In this document: positions 23,922 to 32,151 of the stretch, one piece after another
Layout: each line of letters begins with the position of its first letter
Numbering within the stretch: the stretch's first letter is position 1
Position numbers and translations under genes: made by a program
Assembly (NCBI GenBank): GCA_028683355.1
Contig: JAQUIZ010000006.1
Coordinates: 1 to 58,811 of the forward strand
Direction of reading: 5' to 3'
DNA: 58,811 bases
Origin: Fermentimonas sp.
GTDB taxonomy: Bacteria; Bacteroidota; Bacteroidia; Bacteroidales; Dysgonomonadaceae
The notes under the pieces: model-generated
Databases searched by the model: none
Told to the model about the DNA's origin: nothing
The model's input: only the letters and a program-made list of their open reading frames with translations

Positions 23922-25778
23922 TTATTTACGATCTCTATTCTGTGATCTTAATTTAAGTTCACGCTCTTTTTCCCTTTGTTTGATTTCCATCTTTCTCTTT
24001 CTTTCCCTTTCTTTTAGTTCTTTCTCACGCTGCTTTACTCTCTCATTTCTTAGCTGCTCCCTTTTCTTTAGTTGCTCAGTTTTGTCAATAAGGGAATTAG
24101 ACTCTATTGTCCGTTGCATCATTTTTGCAGCTTTTTGTTCGAGTGACGACTTTAAATCAATTATCCTTTCGTTTGATGTTTTTATGTCTGATATCTTTAT
24201 GTCTGATATCTTTAAATAGTCAGTACTTGGTTCATTTACAGAATCCGGTTCCAAAGATAATGATTCCTCAACATTATTTTTATCATCTTCAGACTCTGCG
24301 TGTAGTAAACTGTCGTCATGATGCCGGGTTTTTATGGGAGATATATCCTCAGGTATATCATCAATTTTTGATTCGTAGAATATTTTATAATCATCCAAAG
24401 TGCTGTTTTGAAGGATGTTAAAATTCTCATTTGAAATAATTAACGGAGTAATATTACCGGGTATAGCTGACCTGTAAATTGAATCTGATTGTAGTAATTG
24501 AAGGTATTTCGAAGCATCTTCTAAAGAGTTGAACGGTTCTAGTTTAACAACATCTTTCTTGTTGAATCTTATAGGTGTGATATTAAAAGTGCGAAGTTTA
24601 AAAATAGAGAAATTGAAATTTGCTGAACTATAAAGAATATCATTTATTGTAACTGATTCATCTGATGGTGAAAGAATCAAGAGATGAGGAGACTGTTTAT
24701 CTGCTATAAACTCTCTTTCAAGTTCCAGGCTTGGGTGGTTTTCTTGTAAAGGATTTGTTATATTTCTTTTTAGATTAGCTTCCCAGTATAATTGAAAAGA
24801 ATCTTTATAAATGTATTGATTATTTACCTCGGAGGGAGAGTCTTCTTTAATTAAGCTTTGCTTCAGTAAAAGAGCTATTGAGTCTGCCTGCTGTTCTCCT
24901 GAGGATAACGCTTGACGATAAGCAAATGCATTGAGATAAAGCTTGTTAGGAGAGTTTATCCTCTTTATATCTTTAAAAGAATTGTATGCTTTGTCGTAAT
25001 CCTCTGTCATTGTATAGACCTGGCCAAGCAGAAACTGCAACCGTTTTTTTCTAATTGAGTTTTTCTCCCCTTCAATTGCCTTTCTGACGTGAGGTATAGC
25101 TTCTGTAAACTGTTTAATCTCTAATAAATAATGAGCATGAAACTCAGTAAAAAGTCTATTCAGCTCATTTGGCATTTTTCTGCTTTTCAGGATGTATATT
25201 AAGTTCTGCGCATCATAAAACCTTTCCATTTCTGTATATGTTCTTAACATCCAGAGTTGAGCTTCTGACATCAAGTTTACATCATCAGGGAAGATTTTAA
25301 TTGTTTCAGAAAACACAGACAGTGCCTGATCATAATCGCCATTTTGAACATGAGCCTTTCCCAGCAGAAGCCAAACATTGTAAATAAAAGGGTTAAATTC
25401 ATCTTGTTTCAGCCATTTTCTATAGTCTTCTGAATATGCTTTCGCCGGGGTTCTTCTTGGCTTTGCAGAAATAGAGTGATCGCTAATTGCCTTTTCAGTC
25501 TTATCAATAACAATGTCGAAAGGTCCTCCTGTTCGGGATTTATTTTTAACAGAATTGGAGGGAAAAACAGATAGTAATTCAAAACTGTTATCTGGAACTA
25601 TTGTCAGCTGGTCATCAAGAATATTATTATATGACTCCTGAGCACTGTGGAAGATGTTATAGCGAGTCCTTAGTTCATGGTACGCACGAGAAGTGGGAGT
25701 GTTTCTCCCGGTTGAACAACTTAGGCCGAGAAGAACACACAATGACAACAAAAAAATATTTCCTGCTTTTTTCTTCAA
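23922..25778 (-). CDS. PorW/SprE-like TPR lipoprotein (type IX secretion)
   Basis: Lipoprotein of 618 aa with lipobox LGLSC (Cys21). The segment after it, CSTGRNTPTSRAYHELRTRYN, resembles the start of PorW/SprE proteins needed for type IX secretion or gliding. TPR-like helices cover about residues 120-300 (for example YNVWLLLGKAHVQNGDYDQALSVF). A charged Arg/Lys/Glu-rich coiled coil forms the last 60 residues. Length is close to P. gingivalis PorW and shorter than flavobacterial SprE. The only start that keeps the signal is TTG at 25778, immediately preceded by an in-frame TAA. A 15-bp tandem duplication (24181-24210) repeats KISDI. No other type IX gene is in the window. Confidence 0.72.
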   Translation of the reverse strand: MKKKAGNIFLLSLCVLLGLSCSTGRNTPTSRAYHELRTRYNIFHSAQESYNNILDDQLTIVPDNSFELLSVFPSNSVKNKSRTGGPFDIVIDKTEKAISDHSISAKPRRTPAKAYSEDYRKWLKQDEFNPFIYNVWLLLGKAHVQNGDYDQALSVFSETIKIFPDDVNLMSEAQLWMLRTYTEMERFYDAQNLIYILKSRKMPNELNRLFTEFHAHYLLEIKQFTEAIPHVRKAIEGEKNSIRKKRLQFLLGQVYTMTEDYDKAYNSFKDIKRINSPNKLYLNAFAYRQALSSGEQQADSIALLLKQSLIKEDSPSEVNNQYIYKDSFQLYWEANLKRNITNPLQENHPSLELEREFIADKQSPHLLILSPSDESVTINDILYSSANFNFSIFKLRTFNITPIRFNKKDVVKLEPFNSLEDASKYLQLLQSDSIYRSAIPGNITPLIISNENFNILQNSTLDDYKIFYESKIDDIPEDISPIKTRHHDDSLLHAESEDDKNNVEESLSLEPDSVNEPSTDYLKISDIKISDIKTSNERIIDLKSSLEQKAAKMMQRTIESNSLIDKTEQLKKREQLRNERVKQREKELKERERKRKMEIKQREKERELKLRSQNRDRK

Positions 25779-25827
25779 TTAAGCATACTGTTGTTTTTCT
25801 AGTATTATAAACTCTAAAAGTGAGACA

Positions 25828-26676
25828 TTATTGTTTTACAGAATCACTAATAGGTCTGTTTGCAGTATGCAACATTATATTTTTTATGCCTTTAGCAATA
25901 AAGTACATCAATATAAGTACAAAAATGATAAATGCACCGGAAGGAACATTCAGGTAATATGACAGGAATAGTCCCAATACACATCCAATAAAACTAAATA
26001 TAATTGAAAGTGATATTATCTTGGAGTAGTTGACTGTAAACAAGTTAGCAGTCATTTGCGGAACGGTGATAAGTGACATAAGAAGTACTATGCCTACAAG
26101 CCTTATGCTTAGCACGATTGTAACAGCTATGAATAGCATCATTGTATATTCTAAGAACTGAGTTGGTATTCGTCGTGTTCGGGCAAATTCAGAATCAAAT
26201 GAAACTGAGATTATATCGTGGTAAAACAGTACAAAAAACAGTACAAGGATTATTGATAAAATTATTAATGAAATTATATCCGACTGCGTGATGGTGAGTA
26301 TATTTCCAAAAAGATACTCTGAGAGATTCGGGGCATAGCCTGGAGTAAGAAATGTAAGAACTATACCAATAGCCATCCCCAGTGACCAGAAGACAGCTAT
26401 CGCAGAATCCTCTCTAACGCCCTGTTTTCGTGATAGCCATTGTATACCAAATGCAGAGAAAATCGAGAAAATCATTGCAGAGAGAATCGGGGGCAGTGAA
26501 AAATAAAAGCCGATACCCAATCCCCCGAATGAGGCATGTGTAATTCCGCCACTTATGAATACCAGTCGCCTTGAGACTACATATGTGCCAATTATTCCGC
26601 AAGCTATGCTCGCAAAAAGACTGCCAATAATGGCATTCCTAAAAAAGACGTAATCAAAAAGTTCAACTATATTCAT
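25828..26676 (-). CDS. Metal ABC transporter permease (ZnuB/MntB family)
   Basis: ABC-3 family inner-membrane permease, 282 aa, with about eight hydrophobic helices. Family marks: GTYVVSRRLVFISGGITHASFGGLGIG (residues 30-56) and GIVLLMSLITVPQMTANLF in the second half. It should form the channel of a zinc, manganese or iron importer, but no ATPase or binding-protein gene is adjacent, so its partners must be elsewhere. It lies 14 bp after the CCxxHxxC protein and 49 bp before the PorW-like gene in a minus-strand operon. Confidence 0.88.
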   Translation of the reverse strand: MNIVELFDYVFFRNAIIGSLFASIACGIIGTYVVSRRLVFISGGITHASFGGLGIGFYFSLPPILSAMIFSIFSAFGIQWLSRKQGVREDSAIAVFWSLGMAIGIVLTFLTPGYAPNLSEYLFGNILTITQSDIISLIILSIILVLFFVLFYHDIISVSFDSEFARTRRIPTQFLEYTMMLFIAVTIVLSIRLVGIVLLMSLITVPQMTANLFTVNYSKIISLSIIFSFIGCVLGLFLSYYLNVPSGAFIIFVLILMYFIAKGIKNIMLHTANRPISDSVKQ

Positions 26677-26690
26677 TATTAATTACAACA

Positions 26691-27122
26691 TCAAGCGTGC
26701 ATTTTATGCATTCTCAATTCATTCACAATCATCAATACTTCGTCTTTCATCTGATCAGGAACTGATATGCTTCTCATCTGAAGACTTCTTACCCACCTTG
26801 GTTTTTCCTCATCCAGAATTGTATAAAACACCTCTCTGAATTCTTCAACTTCAACTTCACTAAATCTCGAAGAATCACGGTTTGAGTACTTATCAAGCTC
26901 CTCATCATCAAAATATTCAGGCTTCTCTGCAAATGCCGCAATAAGACTGTCTTTTTCACATACTTCGTGAGCACCGCAGCATCCGCTCTGACTCAGGTCA
27001 ATTGCAGGAGGTGGCAATTCACGTTCAGTGGTATTTCCTCTTTTACGTTGTATATAATTTGTGATTGTAAGTGCTAAAATAAAAAATAGTATAATAGCAA
27101 TAAATAAAACGATAGGTTGCAT
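26691..27122 (-). CDS. Bacteroidota membrane protein with CCGAHEVC motif
   Basis: Unrecognised function, 143 aa. One N-terminal transmembrane helix (residues 4-23), a short proline-rich linker, then QSGCCGAHEVCEKDSL (about residues 46-61), which gathers three Cys and one His as a possible metal or redox site. An acidic segment follows and the C-terminal half is predicted soluble and helical. I recall similar proteins next to aroA in other Bacteroidota, some labelled phospholipase, but see no lipase motif to support that name. It starts 4 bp after aroA and precedes a metal permease, which makes a metal role worth testing. Confidence 0.6.
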   Translation of the reverse strand: MQPIVLFIAIILFFILALTITNYIQRKRGNTTERELPPPAIDLSQSGCCGAHEVCEKDSLIAAFAEKPEYFDDEELDKYSNRDSSRFSEVEVEEFREVFYTILDEEKPRWVRSLQMRSISVPDQMKDEVLMIVNELRMHKMHA

Positions 27123-27126
27123 AATT

Positions 27127-28359
27127 TTATTTCCTTTCTTCGATTACAAATCCCGCATGTTTTAAATCTTCCCAGAATTTAGGATATGATTTAAAAACTA
27201 CATCCGGATCATTTATTATTATTGATTGATTAGCAATGGCACCCGGAGCAAAAGACATTGCCATACGATGATCGTCGTAAGTGTCTATTGCAGGCTCTTT
27301 TTCAGGTGTACAGCGTTCACCATCCCATTCCAGCATGCCAATTTCATTTTCTATGAGAATATAACCCAGTTTCTTAAGTTCATTTATTAATGCCTGCACC
27401 CTATCTGTTTCTTTTATCTTCAAACTTTGGATACCTGAAAAAAGAAAGGGTACATTTTTAAAACAACAAGTTGCTGCAAAAGTTTGAGCAAGGTCAGGTT
27501 CGTTTATAAAATTGTGGAAGAACTTTTTTGCTCTTTTCTTTTGACTTCGAATAATAATTCCTTCAGAAGTAAATTCTGTAGTTACTCCAAGATCATTAAA
27601 AAGATTAGTTACATTTGAATCACCCTGCATACTTTCCTTATTCACACCCAGTAGTTTTATTTCTGAACCGGGTAGAAGTGAAGCAATTTCGTACCAGTAT
27701 GAAGCTGCAGTCCAGTCGGATTCAACAACCATATCTACTGCTTTGTATCTTTGAGGTTTTACTGTAATATCATTTCCTTCCCATTTAGCATGAACACCAC
27801 ATTTAGCCATCATGCCAATAGTCAGATCAATATACGGTTTTGAAACGATTTCTTTCTCAATATGCATGATCAGCCCTTTTTCCATTAATGGGGCAACCAT
27901 CAATAATGCAGAAATAAATTGTGAGCTTATATTGCCTGACAGATAAACCTCTCCTCCTTTAAGTTTTTTGCCCTTTATTTTGAGAGGAGGGAATCCCTCT
28001 TTTTCAAGATATTCTATCTCAGCACCCAAAGCAGATAGAGTTTCGACTAAAGGATGAATAGGACGTTGATGCATTCTCTTAGTTCCCATTATAATCCATT
28101 CACCTTCCATACCGGCAAGGAAAGCAGTAAGAAATCGCATTGCTGTTCCTGCTGCTTTTATATCGAATAGATTTGAATCGGAGTTAAATGCATCTATCAA
28201 AACTTTTGTATCATCACAATCAGACAGATTCTTGATTGGAGCAGAGCTGAGGCTCAGTGCATTGAGGATTAGAGCCCTATTACTTATACTTTTTGAAGCC
28301 GGAAGCTGGATTGTTGTTCGTACTGTTTCCGGTGGTCGTATTTTATATTGAAATTGCAT
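27127..28359 (-). CDS. aroA: 3-phosphoshikimate 1-carboxyvinyltransferase (EPSP synthase)
   Basis: Makes EPSP from shikimate-3-phosphate and PEP, the step before chorismate, 410 aa, somewhat shorter than E. coli AroA. Seen: PASKSISNRALILNA (Lys23, Ser24 and Arg28 bind substrate), AGTAMRFLTAF, the EVSKPYIDLT-like segment, KIKETDRV and the C-terminal DDHRMAMSFA. Chorismate from this pathway feeds TrpE in the same window. Own -7 element lies 22 bp upstream. Confidence 0.96.
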   Translation of the reverse strand: MQFQYKIRPPETVRTTIQLPASKSISNRALILNALSLSSAPIKNLSDCDDTKVLIDAFNSDSNLFDIKAAGTAMRFLTAFLAGMEGEWIIMGTKRMHQRPIHPLVETLSALGAEIEYLEKEGFPPLKIKGKKLKGGEVYLSGNISSQFISALLMVAPLMEKGLIMHIEKEIVSKPYIDLTIGMMAKCGVHAKWEGNDITVKPQRYKAVDMVVESDWTAASYWYEIASLLPGSEIKLLGVNKESMQGDSNVTNLFNDLGVTTEFTSEGIIIRSQKKRAKKFFHNFINEPDLAQTFAATCCFKNVPFLFSGIQSLKIKETDRVQALINELKKLGYILIENEIGMLEWDGERCTPEKEPAIDTYDDHRMAMSFAPGAIANQSIIINDPDVVFKSYPKFWEDLKHAGFVIEERK

Positions 28360-28380
28360 TATGACAATGGAGTTTTAATG

Positions 28381-28388
28381 CAAAAATA
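28381..28388 (-). promoter_or_regulatory. -7 element for aroA
   Basis: The minus strand reads TATTTTTG, a TAnnTTTG match, 22 bp before the aroA start and inside the 84-bp gap after the NSS transporter gene. Confidence 0.4.
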
Positions 28389-28443
28389 ACATTTTAAACT
28401 ATAAGTTTTACAGATGAAGTGCACTTTTATAATGTTTTAGTGA

Positions 28444-29781
28444 TTAACTTGCTAATCCATATATGAATATCGATAATATTGCAATTGGTGCAATATAACG
28501 TAAAAGGAAAATGTAAAATTTTAAAAACAAAATGCTGAATTTCAGCCTCCCTTCATTGGTTATCTGAGCTGTAACCAATTGCTGATTCAGGTACCATCCC
28601 ACGAATATGCTTATAAATAAACCTCCGACAGGCAGCATGTATTTTGCAGATGCCATATCCAGAAAGTTAAAGAACCCAGAGGAATAAGATGAGATTATCC
28701 CAAGAATAATTACTCCGATTGTCACGAGCAAAGTGCTTTTTTTGCGCGATATTTTATACTCCTCATAGAGATAAAGTGTAACTACTTCCATTAATGATAT
28801 AGTGGAAGTCAGAGCTGCCAGTGCCAGGAGGCAGAAAAACATAGAAGACCACGCCATTGATGCAGGCATTTGATTAAAAAGTTCGGGTAATGTTATAAAG
28901 AGCAGACCAGGTCCACCTGTTACCAGTTCATCTACAATGGTATCCGGATTGGAAGTAAGTGCAAATGCAGCAGGAAATATGATTATTCCGGAGAGTATTG
29001 CAACCAGGGAGTCTAAAGTAGAGACCTGAACGGCTGTTTTAGTCAGATTGACACTATTATTGAAATAAGAACCGTAAGTAATAAGGCATCCCATACCTAT
29101 TGACAGTGAAAAGAAGGCCTGGCCCATGGCATCAAGAAAAACTGTTTGCTTAACATGCTCCAAATTGGGCTTAAACAGGAAATTAAGACCATTTACTGCA
29201 CCTTCAAGTGTTGCTGATCTTACAGCAAGTATTATTAATAATAGAAACAGCAAAGGCATAAATATTTTAGCAGACTGTTCAATTCCTTTTCTTACTCCCG
29301 ATATGATAAAAAATGCCGTAAGCAATGTGAAGACAATCATCCAAATCGTCTGCTGCAAAGGATTATTAAGGATGCTATTGAAGTGTGAGCTAAAATTTGT
29401 GACTGAGTGAAGATTACCTGTTACAGATTGAAAAAAATAGATGAGCGTCCACCCGGCTACTACCATGTAGAAGCCCATGATAATGAATCCTGTCAGTACA
29501 CCAAGTCGGCCTATCCATTTCCATGGTGTTCCCGGTGCAAGTTTATGAAAAGCGCCGGCGGTATTTGCCCGGGCCGACCTTCCGATTATAAATTCACTCA
29601 TCATTACCGGAATACCAAAAAAGAGAATACAGGCGATGTAAACAAAAATAAATATCGCGCCTCCTCCGTCAGCAGCCTGACTTGGGAATCTCCAGATATT
29701 GCCAAGACCAACCGCCGAGCCGGCTGCAGCAGCAATGACGCCTATCTTTGAGGCAAAAGTAACTCTTTTTATATTCTCCAT
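28444..29781 (-). CDS. Sodium-dependent amino-acid transporter (NSS/SNF family)
   Basis: Neurotransmitter:sodium symporter family protein, 445 aa, about 11 helices. Helix 1 carries the sodium and substrate site AAAAGSAVGLGNIWRFPSQA (residues 17-36), the family signature. Related to LeuT/TnaT/MhsT, which import hydrophobic amino acids, including tryptophan; the substrate is unknown. Its start overlaps the end of cysS by 13 bp, so the two are translationally coupled. Confidence 0.93.
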   Translation of the reverse strand: MENIKRVTFASKIGVIAAAAGSAVGLGNIWRFPSQAADGGGAIFIFVYIACILFFGIPVMMSEFIIGRSARANTAGAFHKLAPGTPWKWIGRLGVLTGFIIMGFYMVVAGWTLIYFFQSVTGNLHSVTNFSSHFNSILNNPLQQTIWMIVFTLLTAFFIISGVRKGIEQSAKIFMPLLFLLLIILAVRSATLEGAVNGLNFLFKPNLEHVKQTVFLDAMGQAFFSLSIGMGCLITYGSYFNNSVNLTKTAVQVSTLDSLVAILSGIIIFPAAFALTSNPDTIVDELVTGGPGLLFITLPELFNQMPASMAWSSMFFCLLALAALTSTISLMEVVTLYLYEEYKISRKKSTLLVTIGVIILGIISSYSSGFFNFLDMASAKYMLPVGGLFISIFVGWYLNQQLVTAQITNEGRLKFSILFLKFYIFLLRYIAPIAILSIFIYGLAS

Positions 29782-31247
29782 TCAGCACCGGTTTTGGTGT
29801 CTTTTATTTCAACACCTGCAGCTTTCAGTTCATCGCGTATTTTATCTGAAGTACCCCAGTCTTTGTTTTCTCGTGCTGTTTTTCTTATATCCAGAATTAA
29901 ACTCATTAACCCCTCAATAATATTACTGCCCGAGAGGCTTTTTGTTTCATCTGTAAGTCCAAGTATATCAAAGACAAAGGTGTACATTAAATCCTTTAGT
30001 TTTTTCAGGTCATCTGAAGTTATTGTTTCACTTTTATCGTTACAGGAGTTTATAATGCGCACAGCATCAAACAGATGAGCAATTAAAACAGGACTACTGA
30101 AATCATCATCCATTGCAGCATAGCAATTTTCTTCAAGTGAAGCAATATCTACAGAAGAGACATCAGAGGGAACAATCTTGTCAAGAGTGGCAATACTGCC
30201 CATAAGTCTTTTATACCCCTTCTCGGCTGCCTGAAGTGCCTCATTTGAGAAGTCAAGTGTGTTTCTGTAGTGCGATTGCAGCATAAAGAAACGTACCGTC
30301 ATAGGAGAGTATCCCCTTTCAAGTAATGGGTGATCTCCTGTGAAAAGCTCATTTGGCAAGAATCCGTTTCCTGCTGATTTTGACATTCTCACACCATTTA
30401 CAGTGAGCATATTAGTGTGCAACCAGTATTTCACAGGTTCGCTGTGATGGCAAGCTTTGGATTGTGCTATCTCGTTTGTATGGTGAGTAGCCTGCAAATC
30501 CATTCCGCCACCGTGAATATCAAAGGTGGTGCCAAGATATTTAGTACTCATAGCAGAGCATTCTATATGCCAGCCGGGAAATCCCATCCCCCATGGTGAA
30601 GGCCATTGCATAAGTGTTTCAGGCTTTGCTGATATCCATAAAGCAAAATCAAGGCGACCATGTTTCTCGTCCTGACCGCTTAGTTCTCTTGTACCTTCAA
30701 TCAGGTCCTCAAGTTTTCTGTTGGTGAGAATCCCATATTCATGTTCCTTGCTATATTTTTCAACATCAAAGTAAACAGATCCGTTAACCTCATAAGCAAA
30801 TCCGGCGTCCAGTATTTTTTTGATCATCTCGATCTGCTCAATTATATGACCTGTTGCGGTGGGTTCGATACTTGGAGGGAGAGTGTTAAAGAGCGATAGT
30901 ACTTCATGAAATCCGAGCGTGTATTTTTGCACAATCTCCATTGGTTCAAGCTGTTCAAGTTTAGCCCTTTTGGCAAACTTGTCATCACCTTCATCTCTGT
31001 CACCCTCGAGGTGGCCTGCATCTGTAATATTACGCACGTAGCGCACCTTATAGCCTATATGGAGGAGGTATCTGTAAATCAAGTCGAATGAGATAAATGT
31101 ACGACAATTGCCTAAATGTATATCACTATAAACAGTAGGTCCGCACACATACATTCCCACAAATGGGGCGTGAAGAGGTTTAAACGGCTCTTTTTCTCTG
31201 CTTAGTGTATTATAAACCGTTAATAGTCTGCTTTTTAATCCATCCAT
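29769..31247 (-). CDS. cysS: Cysteinyl-tRNA synthetase
   Basis: Class I aminoacyl-tRNA synthetase charging tRNA-Cys, 492 aa from the ATG at 31247. Zinc and active-site Cys35 in MYVCGPTVY, HIGH-type HLGN at 44-47, GFPGWHIECSAMS with a zinc Cys/His, and the KMSKS loop RMSKS. The preceding reading frame back to 31283 opens with a TTG at the -7 element and is not the start. The stop lies 13 bp inside the next gene. Confidence 0.97.
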   Translation of the reverse strand: MDGLKSRLLTVYNTLSREKEPFKPLHAPFVGMYVCGPTVYSDIHLGNCRTFISFDLIYRYLLHIGYKVRYVRNITDAGHLEGDRDEGDDKFAKRAKLEQLEPMEIVQKYTLGFHEVLSLFNTLPPSIEPTATGHIIEQIEMIKKILDAGFAYEVNGSVYFDVEKYSKEHEYGILTNRKLEDLIEGTRELSGQDEKHGRLDFALWISAKPETLMQWPSPWGMGFPGWHIECSAMSTKYLGTTFDIHGGGMDLQATHHTNEIAQSKACHHSEPVKYWLHTNMLTVNGVRMSKSAGNGFLPNELFTGDHPLLERGYSPMTVRFFMLQSHYRNTLDFSNEALQAAEKGYKRLMGSIATLDKIVPSDVSSVDIASLEENCYAAMDDDFSSPVLIAHLFDAVRIINSCNDKSETITSDDLKKLKDLMYTFVFDILGLTDETKSLSGSNIIEGLMSLILDIRKTARENKDWGTSDKIRDELKAAGVEIKDTKTGAEWRI

Positions 31248-31272
31248 GTTAATTTGATCTTTTATATAAAGG

Positions 31273-31280
31273 CAAAAATA
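31273..31280 (-). promoter_or_regulatory. -7 element for cysS
   Basis: The minus strand reads TATTTTTG, a TAnnTTTG match, 26 bp before the cysS ATG. No clear -33. Confidence 0.4.
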
Positions 31281-31362
31281 CAAATTTTAGTGGTATCCTC
31301 TTCAGATTTAATAAAAAAAGAAAAAAGTAGCGATATCTCATTAAGGTTATTCATAAATTTAA

Positions 31363-31370
31363 TACTTTTG
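31363..31370 (+). promoter_or_regulatory. -7 element for the DUF5020 gene
   Basis: TACTTTTG, exact consensus, 39 bp before the start at 31409. It would drive the DUF5020-permease pair and possibly the two genes after it. Confidence 0.5.
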
Positions 31371-31408
31371 CGATCTTATTGTAATTAACTTTTATTTAAA
31401 CAATCTTT

Positions 31409-32131
31409 ATGTCACGTAAAATTATACTAACGTTTGCTCTGCTTTGTGTGCTGATGACTACACAGGGGCAAAATCTTCAACTACATTTTGATCCGCGCAG
31501 TTCACTCTATGGTGATGGTGTTTCCGGCGTTAATTATCTGACAGCTACTTATGAATTTTACAAACCTGATCAGTGGGGTAACACTTTTATGTTTGTAGAC
31601 TTCGATTTCAGTTTTAACAAGGGCAATCCCGGATTAATATATGGTGAAATTGCCAGAGAGTTTAAAATAGGTGATTTTCCTCTTCTTCCGCATATTGAAT
31701 ATAACGGAGGTTTGGGTCTGGTGAGAGGTACAGGTATAGGTTTCTCAATCCCAGGAGCATATCTTGCAGGTTTTGGATATCCATTTCAATTGGGTAATTT
31801 TTATATGAACACATATCTTGCATATAAATTAAACGCATTTGAACAGGCAAGTAATGATGCACAGTGGACAGTTACATGGAATGCTTCTCTTGCAAACAAC
31901 AAGATATCTCTGGGGGGATTTATGGATCTATGGACCGAAGATAAATCATTCACAGAGGGTAATGATGCCAGTGGTAAGAAGGTAGTCTTATTAAGTGAAC
32001 CACAAATATGGTTTAATATTACACCTAACTTCTCACTGGGAAGCGAAGTGGAATTGAGCTATAACTTTGTGAATAAGTTTGAGAGTAAATTCTACGCCAT
32101 ACCTACCCTGGCAACCAAGTGGATTTTTTAA
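31409..32131 (+). CDS. DUF5020 outer-membrane barrel (Tsx-like)
   Basis: Secreted beta-barrel protein, 240 aa, with a cleaved signal (MSRKIILTFALLCVLMTTQGQ). It has alternating aromatic strands and ends in Phe (KWIF), typical of outer-membrane insertion. It fits DUF5020, which resembles nucleoside-specific channels of the Tsx type (for example TYEFYKPDQWGNTFMFVDFDF). A purine permease gene starts 20 bp downstream, supporting a role in nucleobase or nucleoside entry; that role is inferred. Confidence 0.8.
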   Translation: MSRKIILTFALLCVLMTTQGQNLQLHFDPRSSLYGDGVSGVNYLTATYEFYKPDQWGNTFMFVDFDFSFNKGNPGLIYGEIAREFKIGDFPLLPHIEYNGGLGLVRGTGIGFSIPGAYLAGFGYPFQLGNFYMNTYLAYKLNAFEQASNDAQWTVTWNASLANNKISLGGFMDLWTEDKSFTEGNDASGKKVVLLSEPQIWFNITPNFSLGSEVELSYNFVNKFESKFYAIPTLATKWIF

Positions 32132-32151
32132 TAATTAATTAGAGAGTGATT

